The notes under the pieces were generated by a model. The model did no database searches. It was not told where the DNA came from and saw only the letters and a program-made list of their open reading frames with translations. This document shows positions 7,758-16,787 of a DNA stretch of 55,185 nucleotides, in pieces (positions within the stretch are counted from its first letter, which is position 1; each line of letters opens with the position of its first letter). The DNA lies in contig CAIXGS010000079.1 in the NCBI GenBank assembly GCA_903919125.1, positions 1 through 55,185 of the forward strand, given 5' to 3'. The position numbers and the translations under genes were made by a program. Origin of the DNA: an uncultured Spartobacteria bacterium. GTDB taxonomy: Bacteria > Verrucomicrobiota > Verrucomicrobiia > Chthoniobacterales > Chthoniobacteraceae.

Positions 7758-10700
7758 TTAGTCGATGAAGACGAATTCGTTGAGGTTGAGCACGAGGCGG
7801 CAAGCGTTCGCGAGGCCGTGCTGCTTTGCATAGTGGACGAGATCATCACGCTCGGCATCGCTGGGCGTGCGTTGCAGCGCGATGCGGAAGGCGGCGCTAA
7901 TTTGAGCTGCGGGGTCGCTGGTTGGGTTGGTGACGCGTTCCGCGAAGTGCTTCGCCATCGCGAGTGCGAGCTGGTTGTTCATCTGCGCGAGTGCTTGCAG
8001 CGGTGTGATGGTCTGGTTGCGCCGCTCCACGAGCATGGATGGGTCCGCGCAGTCCATCGTCGCCAACCACGGCTGCTGCTGACTGCGCACGATAAAGCGG
8101 TAGATGGAGCGGCGTTGGATTTTAGCGTCCTCCGGATCGGAGAGCTGGTATTCGTAGTGCGGCGAGTGCTCCGGATGCGTAATGACGAAGTCCTGGAAGC
8201 TTGGCCCGCCCATGGTGAGGTCGAGCTTGCCAGCGGCGAGCAGGATGCTATCGCGAATTGCCTCCGCCTCCAGCCTGCGGCGGTTCTGCCTCCAGAGCAA
8301 TGTGTTCGAACCATCGATCTCGCTGGCACCTTTCATTAGCGCCGAGTCGGGTACGGATGTCTGGCGATATGCTTCGCTGGTGACGATGAGTTTGTGCAGC
8401 ACCTTAAGCGAACCTTTCGCGTCATCGCGGAACCATACTGCCAGCCAGTCGAGCAGCTCGGGATGCGTGGGAAGCGATCCCATTTTGCCGAAATCATTCG
8501 GCGTCTCCACGATGCCGCGCCCGAAATGATACTGCCACATGCGGTTCACGATGCTGCGCCATGTGAGCGGGTTACGTTCGTCGGAGAGCCAGCGTGCCAG
8601 CGCGGCGCGACGCTCGCCTTCGTCCGCATCGGGTTTCAGGTCGAAGCGTGAAGGCAGCGGCGACAGAAAACTCAGCGAACCCGGCAACACTTCTTTACCA
8701 GGCCGCTTCACATCGCCGCGACCCAGAACGGTGATGGTGCGCGGCTTGCCGCCATTCGGACCGGTGCCGGAGAACGCGCCGGTGCCGTAATGCACGATGC
8801 CCGCATAGACCATTTGCGGCTTAGGGAACTTGCCGAGTTCTGCCGTCACGCGCTTGAGTTCCTCAGTCGCGTCGGTGCGTTGCTTGCGCTTTGGCTCCGC
8901 CAGTGATTCGAGCAACAGCTTCGCACGCTGCGCTCGCAGACTGGCGATGTCGCCCGCGCCGGCATCCGGCTGCACGGGAGCGTGGCCGTCCACGAGGTTC
9001 GCCTTTGCCCATCGCGGTCCGGCTTCGATGCTGTCCTGCGCGGTGACTTCCTTGTCTAGCGCAAGATTCTTTCCAGCTTCATCGAGCACCTGCAGCTCGG
9101 CAAGCGCGAGGATGAAATCATTCTTGCGAGGCGCGAGCTTCGTCGCGGTGACGCGCACATAGCGGGCGTGAAAGTCGCCTTTGGCTCCACCCGTCGTGAA
9201 TGGGACGATGCCGGGATTGGTGAAGTCGCGCATGAAGGTCTGGTCGTGCCGCTTCCACACCAGTGCGGCCCCTTGACGAAACTCGGGGTCATCGCTCACC
9301 TCCACCTTGAATCGCAGCGGAAAGCCAAAGCCCGCTCCGATACCGCCAAAGTCATCGTAGGCAGGCAGCAGGACGATCTTGTCGATGTCCATGCTCTTGC
9401 CGAGATCTACCTGCACCCACTTCACCGCATCCTGTATCGGCGAAATCGCGCTGTGATAGCCAAACGCGGGAGAGCCGTTGCCTTTGAGGCTCTTCGTGGC
9501 GGTGTCGATGCGTTGATCAAGCTTTACGAGCTTATCGCCCGCCGCCTTGGTGGCTTCCTCATCGAGCGTCTTAATCCGCGCGTCTAGCTGACGCTTTTCA
9601 AACTGGATCATCGCATACCGCTTCGTGAGCGCGGCATCGGCGAAGTACGCTTTGTCGGCGCGATCCAATGCCGCGAAGTCCGCTTGGAGCGCGTAGTAAT
9701 CCTCCTGCTTGATGGGGTCGAACTTGTGGTCGTGACACTGCGCGCAATGCACCGTGACCGACTGGAAGGTGTTGATCGTGTTGCTCACCATGTCATCACG
9801 ATCGAGATGACGCGCGATCTTGCCGTCTGTCTTAGTCTCCGGCACTTCGCTATGGCCGATAAAGTCCCACGGTCCGGCAGCGATGAACCCAAGCGCCGTG
9901 ATCCCATCCACCGTATCGGGGAACAGAACATCGCCAGCAATCTGCTCCTGCACAAAGCGCGCGTAAGGCTTGTCTTCGTTGAAGGCGCGGATGACGTAGT
10001 CGCGATAGGGCCAGGCGTTGTTGCGCTGCTTGTCTTTGTCATAGCCGTGCGTCTCGCCGTAGTGGACGACATCGAGCCAATGTCGCGCCCAGCGTTCGCC
10101 ATAGCGCGGACTCGCGAGCAGATGGTCCACGAGCTTTTCATAGGCTTTCGGATCTTTGTCCGCGCAGAACGCATCCACTTCCTCCGCCGTCGGTGGCAGT
10201 CCGATGAGATCAAACGAGACACGGCGGATCAACGTGCGGCGCTCCGCCTCGGGAGACGAGGAAAGCCCGCGCTCACGCAGCTTGGCGTGGATGAAAGCAT
10301 CAATCGCATTCGCTTCACTGCCGGGGACGCTCGGACGTTTCAATGGCTGAAAGCTCCAGTGCTCCGTCACATCTGCAGCATTGGCTGTGATTTTCACCGA
10401 GGACTCAGACCAATTCGCGCCTTCCGCGATCCACATCTTTAGCGTCTCGACCTGTGCAGCGTTCAGCGGTTTTGCGTCGCTCTTGCGAGGCGGCATGAAG
10501 AGCTCCTTATCCGAGCCATCCACGAAATGAATCAGCGAGCCCGCCTCCGGTTTGCCCGGCACGATGGCGGCATTCCCGCTTTCGCCACCCGCAAGCGCTA
10601 CCTCACGCGAGTCCAGCCGGTAGTCGCTCTTGTGTTTTTCCGCGCCGTGGCACCCAGCGCAATGCGCCTCGAAGATGGGCTTCACATCGCGATTGAAATC

Positions 10701-10763
10701 CACGGATGCCGCTAACAGCGACGGGCAGACAGCGAGGAGAATCAGGGGAGTAAAGCGAACCAT
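7758..10763 (-). CDS. PSD1-type cytochrome protein (PSCyt1-DUF1549-discoidin-DUF1553)
   Basis: This 1001-residue secreted protein has a signal peptide followed by a planctomycete cytochrome c domain with the haem motif CAGCH (residues 35-39) and a later MPP. Next comes DUF1549 with GLPPTAEEVDAF and ERWARHWLD and a second haem-like motif HCAQCHDHKFDPI, then a discoidin-like (F5/8 type C) insert at about residues 431-590, then DUF1553 with NPLTWRSIVNRMWQYHFGRGIVETPNDFG. The insert starts HSAISPIQDAVKWVQVDLG and is closely matched by the sensor domains of the histidine kinase encoded upstream. The family co-occurs with DUF1501 and with polysaccharide utilisation genes, but its redox chemistry is not established. 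The DUF1501 gene follows immediately. Confidence 0.9.
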   Translation of the reverse strand: MVRFTPLILLAVCPSLLAASVDFNRDVKPIFEAHCAGCHGAEKHKSDYRLDSREVALAGGESGNAAIVPGKPEAGSLIHFVDGSDKELFMPPRKSDAKPLNAAQVETLKMWIAEGANWSESSVKITANAADVTEHWSFQPLKRPSVPGSEANAIDAFIHAKLRERGLSSSPEAERRTLIRRVSFDLIGLPPTAEEVDAFCADKDPKAYEKLVDHLLASPRYGERWARHWLDVVHYGETHGYDKDKQRNNAWPYRDYVIRAFNEDKPYARFVQEQIAGDVLFPDTVDGITALGFIAAGPWDFIGHSEVPETKTDGKIARHLDRDDMVSNTINTFQSVTVHCAQCHDHKFDPIKQEDYYALQADFAALDRADKAYFADAALTKRYAMIQFEKRQLDARIKTLDEEATKAAGDKLVKLDQRIDTATKSLKGNGSPAFGYHSAISPIQDAVKWVQVDLGKSMDIDKIVLLPAYDDFGGIGAGFGFPLRFKVEVSDDPEFRQGAALVWKRHDQTFMRDFTNPGIVPFTTGGAKGDFHARYVRVTATKLAPRKNDFILALAELQVLDEAGKNLALDKEVTAQDSIEAGPRWAKANLVDGHAPVQPDAGAGDIASLRAQRAKLLLESLAEPKRKQRTDATEELKRVTAELGKFPKPQMVYAGIVHYGTGAFSGTGPNGGKPRTITVLGRGDVKRPGKEVLPGSLSFLSPLPSRFDLKPDADEGERRAALARWLSDERNPLTWRSIVNRMWQYHFGRGIVETPNDFGKMGSLPTHPELLDWLAVWFRDDAKGSLKVLHKLIVTSEAYRQTSVPDSALMKGASEIDGSNTLLWRQNRRRLEAEAIRDSILLAAGKLDLTMGGPSFQDFVITHPEHSPHYEYQLSDPEDAKIQRRSIYRFIVRSQQQPWLATMDCADPSMLVERRNQTITPLQALAQMNNQLALAMAKHFAERVTNPTSDPAAQISAAFRIALQRTPSDAERDDLVHYAKQHGLANACRLVLNLNEFVFID

Positions 10764-10820
10764 GCTCCCACTCTACTCCGTCGTTGGAAAACTGTCATGC
10801 CACGCGTGCGCGTGACACCA

Positions 10821-11453
10821 TTAAACAAGACCTTCTTTAAGGGCCTTCGCCACCGCGGCGGTGCGGGTGTTCACTTCGAGCTTCTCGTAAATGCGTCGGA
10901 GGTAGGTATCCACGGTGTGGATGCTGAGCGTGAGTCGGTCGGCGATTTCCTTTTTGATGAGGCCGGTCACCATGAGCTGGAGGATTTCCTTTTCGCGTTC
11001 GCTGAGGCCGTAGTCGCTTTGCTTCGGGACGAGCTTGGAAAACATGTCGAGCACTCGGCGTGCGATGCGTGAGGTCATCGGTGAACCACCGTCGAGGGCA
11101 TCGCGCACGGCCTGCGTAATCTCGGTGGCGCTGCTCGTTTTCAAAAGATAGCCAGCCGCTCCGGCGCAGATCGCGGAGAAGACTTTGTCATCATCCTCGA
11201 AGACCGTGAGGATGACGACCACAGCCTTGGGTGAGCGCTCTTTGATGAGGCGGATGCCATCGAGACCGCTCATGCCGGGCAGTCCCACATCCAGCAAGAT
11301 CAAGTTCGGCGCGTCATCGTGGTCGAGTGCGGCGAGGGCTTTCTCGCAGGAGTCAAAGTCGCGCGTGCATTGCAGGCCATCCTCCGCATTCAACACACGG
11401 ACCAGTGTGCGACGGAAGGCAGCGTGGTCCTCGATAATCCAGATGCTCTTCAT
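10821..11453 (-). CDS. LuxR/NarL-type response regulator
   Basis: This is a 210-residue response regulator. The receiver domain has the acidic pair Glu8-Asp9, phosphoacceptor Asp55 in LLDVGLPG, Thr83 and Lys105. A LuxR-type helix-turn-helix follows at about residues 147-205 (LSEREKEILQLMVTGLIKKEIADRL, containing the usual EKEIL..G..NKEIA-like pattern with IKKEIA). It overlaps the 3' end of the histidine kinase gene by 4 bases, so the two form one operon and a cognate pair. The PSD1/DUF1501 operon starts less than 60 bases downstream on the same strand and is the obvious candidate target. Confidence 0.95.
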   Translation of the reverse strand: MKSIWIIEDHAAFRRTLVRVLNAEDGLQCTRDFDSCEKALAALDHDDAPNLILLDVGLPGMSGLDGIRLIKERSPKAVVVILTVFEDDDKVFSAICAGAAGYLLKTSSATEITQAVRDALDGGSPMTSRIARRVLDMFSKLVPKQSDYGLSEREKEILQLMVTGLIKKEIADRLTLSIHTVDTYLRRIYEKLEVNTRTAAVAKALKEGLV

Positions 11454-13369
11454 GAAATGCTAACCTCCAGCGTGATTCGCGTGCCGTTACCGGGCTCGCT
11501 GGTGACGTGAAGCTCCCCACCGATCACCTCGGCACGATGCCGAAGATTGGCCAGACCGTTTCCGGCAGTGACGGCGGCGACATCGAAGCCACGGCCATTA
11601 TCCTCGATGCGAAGATGAAAGCGCCTGGACTGCCACGAGACTTCTATCTCCACCTTCGTGGTATTCGCGTGCTTGGCAATGTTATGCACTGCCTCGCGAA
11701 AAAGCAGAAACACCTGACGATGAAACGTGAGTGAAGCGGTGGTCGCATCGTCGCGCGTCGCAACCTGAAAGTGCGTGTCGATGCCTTTGAGCAAAGCGGC
11801 GGCGCTTTGACGCATGGCTTCAACCAGGCTCGTCAGCTTCGGCGCATCGCCCTCGCGCACAAGCCAGACGATCCCGCGCATGGACTCGGCGGCCTCTCTC
11901 GCAAGGCGATGAATCTCATCCAATGATTCCGAAGCCGAGCCTTCCCGTAGCGCCAGTTCCGACATCAGCCGGATGCTGCCCAGATGACTGCCTATCTCAT
12001 CGTGAAGATCGCGTGAAATGCGTTGGCGCAACGTCTCCATCTCACGTTCGCGAAGACGTCTCGAATGCAATACCGCGCCCACCGCAAAGGACGCGCCCCC
12101 CAACAAGACGAGGCCCGCGAGCCACACGGCACGGGTTTGTGCCACACCGAGCGCGGCGGCTTGAGCGAACGCGAGCGTGCCGAGGTCTGCAGTGAGTTCA
12201 CGACGCTTCGAGAGCCCTGCCAGCCATTCGGCTTCGTCGATCAGCACACCCGAACTGCTGAGGCCATCCACCAAATGCCCGCTCTTCCAAGCGACCGTAG
12301 TCGTCTCATCCGAACTCGTGACAGCACTGCCGAGTGCAAGGTTTTTCCCTCCAGCAAAGGCTTGAAGCTCAGCGAGAGCAAAGACGAAATCGCCGCTGCG
12401 TTCCCAGAGCCGCGTGGCCGTGATGCGAATGTTCTTCGCCTGCAAACCGGGAGTCGGGATGGCCACGGGCGTATCGCCAGGATTGGGAAAATCTGCGTTT
12501 GTGCTGTCGAATATCGTTTGCTCGTCCGCCTCGATCTTGAACCTACGAGGGAAGCCGAAACCAAACCGATCCGGGTAATCACGTGGGTGCGCTGGGATGA
12601 GGCGGATCTCTTCCACTCGCTGTTTCGATCCCAAATCCGCCTGCACCCATTTAGTGGCATCCGCTGTGGGTGAAATCGCGCTGTGCCAGCCATTGGAATA
12701 CTTCTCCCCAGCCGTCACCGGCAGACCCAGCGCATAAGTGCCATCCACCAAATGCTTCGGCGACCAGGTGGGCAACGTTTCCACTGCATTTGGCGCGAGC
12801 ACGTCACATCGCAGCGCGACATTGCGTCCCTCACTAAGCACCAACACTTCTCCGAGACAAAAGATGAACCGAGAACTCATCCCCGGCTGTGGCGAGAGCT
12901 TCGTCGCTGTGAATCGCACATACCGAGCTTTCACGTCATGAGCTGCGATATGCCAAGGCGCAAGCACCGACGATGCATCGTCATTGGTGTAATCCAGCAG
13001 CGGCACCGAATCGGCAAACAGCGGATCATTCGACGCATCCACGCGAAAGCGCTTTGGGAATCCATACGCCTCCGCGGCACCGAGCATTGCGGGGACAACC
13101 ACCACCGCATCCAGCTCGCGCTCTACTCCCAAATCCACCTGCACCCACCGGACCACATCCGCCCTCGGCGCAAAGCCGCTATGAAACCCAGCCCGCTCAT
13201 GAGGCTGTGGCTGTGGAAAGGCCGGAAGAGCCGCCAGCTCAGACTCCAGCGCCTGCCGCTGTGCCTCCCCCTTCGCGATCTCCCCATTCAACCATGCCCA
13301 AGGACCACCAGCCTGCACGGCGGCGGCGACCATCCCAAAACTGAGCAGGAGCCTTTTCAACATCAGCAT
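11450..13369 (-). CDS. HisKA_3 histidine kinase with two outer discoidin-like sensor domains
   Basis: The 639-residue protein has an N-terminal signal/anchor, two tandem discoidin-like domains (about 62-210 and 228-370), one transmembrane helix (about 414-435), a HisKA_3 dimerisation domain with His456 in DLHDEIGSHL, and a HATPase domain with the N box around Asn563 and DNGRGF at 590-595. Each outer domain has WVQ.DLG near its start and HLVDG near its end. The second contains HSAISPTADATKWVQADLG, 15 of 19 identical to the insert of the adjacent PSD1 protein. Such domains normally bind carbohydrate or other cell-surface ligands. The kinase would phosphorylate the overlapping LuxR-type regulator. 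Two ATGs, at 13369 and 13363, are equally possible starts. Confidence 0.93.
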   Translation of the reverse strand: MLMLKRLLLSFGMVAAAVQAGGPWAWLNGEIAKGEAQRQALESELAALPAFPQPQPHERAGFHSGFAPRADVVRWVQVDLGVERELDAVVVVPAMLGAAEAYGFPKRFRVDASNDPLFADSVPLLDYTNDDASSVLAPWHIAAHDVKARYVRFTATKLSPQPGMSSRFIFCLGEVLVLSEGRNVALRCDVLAPNAVETLPTWSPKHLVDGTYALGLPVTAGEKYSNGWHSAISPTADATKWVQADLGSKQRVEEIRLIPAHPRDYPDRFGFGFPRRFKIEADEQTIFDSTNADFPNPGDTPVAIPTPGLQAKNIRITATRLWERSGDFVFALAELQAFAGGKNLALGSAVTSSDETTTVAWKSGHLVDGLSSSGVLIDEAEWLAGLSKRRELTADLGTLAFAQAAALGVAQTRAVWLAGLVLLGGASFAVGAVLHSRRLREREMETLRQRISRDLHDEIGSHLGSIRLMSELALREGSASESLDEIHRLAREAAESMRGIVWLVREGDAPKLTSLVEAMRQSAAALLKGIDTHFQVATRDDATTASLTFHRQVFLLFREAVHNIAKHANTTKVEIEVSWQSRRFHLRIEDNGRGFDVAAVTAGNGLANLRHRAEVIGGELHVTSEPGNGTRITLEVSIS

Positions 13370-13751
13370 TATCTACAACGCACGACCATCAGCAACTCAC
13401 GCAGATGCGTGACAGAAGACTTTTTCAGACATCCCCAAATCGCCGCACCCCACTCTGGTGTGACGCCCGCATACCACGCAGTTCAGAACCTTTCCTTCGG
13501 TGCACGAAGGCTCGCCACGAAGGATCGGCTGGCGGAGGGTTCGATGTGGTCCGAAGGCGCATTTTTAAAAACGCACTCTGAATTCCTTGATAACGGGAGC
13601 GAGACATTGCGCCTAAAACACTTCTTCATGTGGTCCCCGAGGGAGTAAGGAACTTGTTGCGGCGATAGCGAACTTAAGACGGTCAGGCTTGAACACTCCA
13701 GAATTGACGTTAGCACTTCGGTACTAGCACCCTATGCCCAACCATTGACAT
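13370..13751. other. Intergenic stretch with no recognised gene
   Basis: I see no supported gene in these 382 bases between the histidine kinase and the first toxin-antitoxin relic. The open frames here are extensions or shadows of neighbours. A TTGACA lies at 13745-13750 without a convincing -10 box. Confidence 0.5.
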
Positions 13752-14012
13752 ATTGGTGCACGAAATCGTGCGCTAGCCGTCGCTGTCGCGGATCAGTTCA
13801 GGCGAGAGCCCGCACTAGTGGATGTTGCGAAAAGAAACGTCGTTGCTTGGATAAAACGCCGTTCGCCCGGAGTGCGGTCCACTCTTGAAGTATGGGACAT
13901 TGCTTTAAATGGATCAAGCGATGACATCATTGAGCTTTTAACCGGCGAGGGCGAAAGACAAGTTCGGTTACGTCAAAGCAATCCATTTGCAGGAGTGCTT
14001 TCGAACCCGTAA
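13752..14012 (+). pseudogene. Decayed antitoxin-like gene
   Basis: The frame reads ARNRALAVAVADQFRREPAL, then helical sequence, and ends RLRQSNPFAGVLSNP. This resembles short proteins I have seen encoded next to PIN or nucleotidyltransferase toxins, which share a conserved RLRxSxPFAGVL near the C-terminus. No ATG or GTG precedes the conserved N-terminus: an ATT lies at 13752 and the first GTG is at 13818. After a TAA at 14010 the same frame continues with QTEILNRFQTVSK, which looks like the missing last helix. It is therefore probably inactivated at both ends. The family assignment is from memory of the motif only. Confidence 0.45.
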
Positions 14013-14109
14013 CAAACCGAGATTCTGAACCGCTTTCAGACCGTGAGCAAACTGTTTGCAGGCAGAGACTAGGAATTCCGAGGGCGAACGCAAATTTCGT
14101 TGATTCGCA

Positions 14110-14300
14110 GAGCTGAAGCCCATGCGCAACAAAGCATTCGAATTCAGAAATATTATCTGTTGCCAAAGATGCATTCTTGAGAACCGCACACGCTGCAATC
14201 AAAGCGTCCACTCGCAGGGTGCGTTTCCTACCCGCCCGATTGAAGATAGAATGACTGCAACGCGTTCAATTGACACAACTACGCCTGAGAAAGCTAAAAC
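14110..14300 (-). pseudogene. C-terminal fragment of a VapC-like PIN toxin
   Basis: The minus-strand frame from 14211 reads VDALIAACAVLKNASLATDN followed by ISEFECFVAHGLQL. This is the typical C-terminal half of a PIN-domain toxin: D-ALIAA-A, then LAT-N-.-EF, then GL-L. Upstream in frame, RKRTLR fits the family but a TGA follows within 70 bases, and the N-terminal catalytic Asp region is missing. A frameshift is likely near 14230. With the antitoxin-like relic close by on the other strand, this marks a dead toxin-antitoxin locus. The stretch 14013-14109 and the 100 bases before the next gene hold nothing else I recognise. Confidence 0.5.
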
Positions 14301-14397
14301 TAACGCATTCACAAAATGGGAGAATTGATCTTCTCAAACGAAGAAAAATAATTCTCCTGTAGGGTGCACATCCACCAGAAGCCGTTCAAGAATACCC

Positions 14398-15495
14398 CTA
14401 GGTATAAATAATCACGGAGTGCCAGCCCGTGGAGTACGTTTCAAACCCGGGCGCCATTGCATGAGCCACAAGCTGCGTTTTTCCAAAGTCGCCCTTAATC
14501 TCGTGAAACCCTTTTGGATCCGCCCATAGCTGCCTATTTTGAACCAGGGACAAACTTCCAGACAGAGGAGGCCCCTTGGTGTCGGCTAACACAGTGCCAT
14601 CCTCGCCCAAAATACAAACACGACAATGGCGCTTTTCCTCCTCATCCAGAGGTGTGTTATCGACAATGGTCTGGGCAAGGCTTTGCCATTTAAACAAAAT
14701 ACCGAGAACTCCTATAACTTTCCCGTGGGTTTCGCCGCCCTCCCGAATCGCCGCAGAATAGGCAAGGACGTACTCGCCGTTCACAAGACCGGGAGCATGC
14801 ACCGTTTCAAACGCAAACTCATCGCCAGAACCCGTTCTTAGCGCATCCAAAAACCAGCGTTGCTGGCCAGCAGACATCCCCTTGGAGTGATAATGCTCTG
14901 GGCGCCCGTTTGCGAGCACGACGCCATCTAGCGAACACACCACCAAGTCAAAGTAGACTGTGTAAGCGTTGAGAATCACGCCAAGTCGACTGGAGGCAAA
15001 TTGAGCATTTTCAGCAGTGGGCTCAGCCGCAAGTTGCACGACGCTCGGGTCGGTCGCCCACCAGCGAACATCACACGAGCGCTCGTAAAGATTTCGATCA
15101 ATCAAATCGATATTCGTGAGCGCCAAATCAGAAAACCTTTTGCCCCTAACTTCCGATGCAAGCCTCTTAGAGATGAGCGTCAACTCATCAATATCCTGCC
15201 GCATTTCCTTGGACAGATCGTTGACCACCACCTGCGTCGTCCCAGAAAGGGCACCCATTTCGGTAGCGACCACGGAAAAAGAACGTCCAGCGTCTCCGGC
15301 GCGGGCCGCCTCAATTCTGGCATTGAGCGAAAGGAGGCGGATCTGGCTGTTCACGCCGTTAATATCCTTCAAGGAGCGGTTCATGTTCGTTCCTATAGAC
15401 CCTGCCAAACGGTGGATTCTTTCTGGCAATCCCAGTTGCGAGGCACTCTCCGCTTGATCAGCAGGCATAAGACGCTTATCTTCAATTGTTTTCAT
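14398..15495 (-). CDS. Soluble MCP-tip plus Cache-like sensor protein
   Basis: The 365-residue protein starts with a short methyl-accepting chemotaxis hairpin tip (INGVNSQIRLLSLNARIEAA followed by RAGDAGRSFSVVATEM, residues 45-80), without the long methylation helices. A Cache/PAS-like sensor region follows at about 125-340, with DLVVCSLDGVVLANGRPEHY, DEFAFETVHAPGLVNGEYVL and VCILGEDGTVLADTKG. No signal peptide or membrane segment is visible, so it appears cytoplasmic. This is unusual because Cache domains are generally extracytoplasmic and precede the signalling domain. It could talk to a CheA/CheW array or act alone. No che genes are in the window. It is a single gene. Confidence 0.75.
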   Translation of the reverse strand: MKTIEDKRLMPADQAESASQLGLPERIHRLAGSIGTNMNRSLKDINGVNSQIRLLSLNARIEAARAGDAGRSFSVVATEMGALSGTTQVVVNDLSKEMRQDIDELTLISKRLASEVRGKRFSDLALTNIDLIDRNLYERSCDVRWWATDPSVVQLAAEPTAENAQFASSRLGVILNAYTVYFDLVVCSLDGVVLANGRPEHYHSKGMSAGQQRWFLDALRTGSGDEFAFETVHAPGLVNGEYVLAYSAAIREGGETHGKVIGVLGILFKWQSLAQTIVDNTPLDEEEKRHCRVCILGEDGTVLADTKGPPLSGSLSLVQNRQLWADPKGFHEIKGDFGKTQLVAHAMAPGFETYSTGWHSVIIYT

Positions 15496-15776
15496 AAATT
15501 CAAACTAAAAGCGTTTCCCAATTAGCACCTCTTATGCCAGACAGCTTTTTCAGAGGAAAAGCCGAGGAAAGCGCGATACCGACGGGCTTTTATCAATCAC
15601 AGTGCTCAAAAAACTGCACCTGACGAAAAGAGCGGCGGAATGCCCCCGATATTGTACAAATATAAAAGGCTGGGTTCTTACTACACACCAGCGTTTGGGC
15701 TCGCGCTGAACCAAGACTTGAGGGATTTTTGAGTCCTCTCCCACTATCGCCACATCCTGCGCCAACCATCCCGCCC

Positions 15777-16745
15777 ATGACCACAGATCCCGACCCCACT
15801 TATTCCGCTGTGACCGTTGGGACCTTTTACACGAGGCACGCAATATCCCTTCAGATGGAGCAACTTGCTCCTTCAAGCGCCGGAATGGAACGGGAGATCA
15901 GGGAACCCACACTCAACCGCCCCGGACTGGCGCTTGCTGGATTTTACTCTTATTTCGCTGAAAAACGGATTCAGGTGTTCGGTTTTGCGGAATTTTCCTA
16001 TCTCAACAGTCTGGATCCATTGGAGGCGCAAAACCGCTGCCGCGCCCTGTGCGAGCGCCCGATTCCGTGCATCATTGTGGCCCGAGGTTACGAACCCCCA
16101 CCCTACCTTATTGGAGAGGCGGCGGCGGCGGGGGTGGCGGTTTTCATCAGTAAAATGGTGACGATGAACTTTCTAAACGCGGCGACGTTGGCGCTTGCCA
16201 ACGATTTTGCGCCTACGAAGAGCGAATACGGCTCGATGGTGGACATTTTAGGCGTCGGGACGCTGGTGCGAGGCTCTAGCGGCATCGGCAAAAGCGAGTG
16301 CGTCTTGGGTCTGCTCGAGCGGCGACACAGTCTGGTGAGCGACGACATCACGCGCTACCGCTCCATTGAGGGGCGCGAGCTCATCGGGACGTCCCCAGAT
16401 TTGACGCGGCACCACATGGAAGTGCGCGGGCTAGGAGTGATTAACGTGATGTCGATTTTCGGAGTCGGCAGCGTGCGTTTGGAAAAGCGACTGGATTTGG
16501 TGGTGACACTTCGAGACTGGCAGGAATTGGAGGAAGTCGACCGCACGGGATTGGATCAAGAGTACTACGAAATCCTGAGTGTGCGGATTCCGCATGTGAC
16601 CATCCCGGTTCGGATGGGCCGGGATTTAGCGCGTTTGGTAGAAGTGGCGGCGCTGGATCAGAAACTAAAAAGCATGGGCCATCACAGTGCGCTGGAATTC
16701 AACGAGCGTTTGCTGCAGATAATGCAGAAAAAAGAGAACTCGTAA
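15777..16745 (+). CDS. hprK: HPr kinase/phosphorylase
   Basis: This cytoplasmic enzyme would phosphorylate HPr on its regulatory serine and reverse the reaction. The 322-residue protein from ATG 15777 has the P-loop GSSGIGKSE (residues 167-175), an acidic pair in LVSDD (Asp189-Asp190) and the HprK signature MEVRGLGVINV (214-224). In well-studied HprK proteins an active-site His precedes the strand leading to the P-loop (pattern HG.LVDI.G.G); here the aligned residue appears to be Tyr151 in EYGSMVDILGVG. HPr and EI genes follow directly on the same strand, so the identity is secure. The His-to-Tyr change may affect the phosphorylase direction. Confidence 0.92.
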   Translation: MTTDPDPTYSAVTVGTFYTRHAISLQMEQLAPSSAGMEREIREPTLNRPGLALAGFYSYFAEKRIQVFGFAEFSYLNSLDPLEAQNRCRALCERPIPCIIVARGYEPPPYLIGEAAAAGVAVFISKMVTMNFLNAATLALANDFAPTKSEYGSMVDILGVGTLVRGSSGIGKSECVLGLLERRHSLVSDDITRYRSIEGRELIGTSPDLTRHHMEVRGLGVINVMSIFGVGSVRLEKRLDLVVTLRDWQELEEVDRTGLDQEYYEILSVRIPHVTIPVRMGRDLARLVEVAALDQKLKSMGHHSALEFNERLLQIMQKKENS

Positions 16746-16787
16746 ACTGCCACGAACCCCGTAGCCTCAGCCCTTTTTCCGATCCAA

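Noticed and set aside
9684-10442. 252-residue plus-strand open frame
   Set aside because: It is antisense to the PSD1 gene, with no start context or motif.
12683-13648. 321-residue plus-strand open frame
   Set aside because: It is antisense to the histidine kinase sensor domains and rich in Arg/His/Pro as expected from a shadow.
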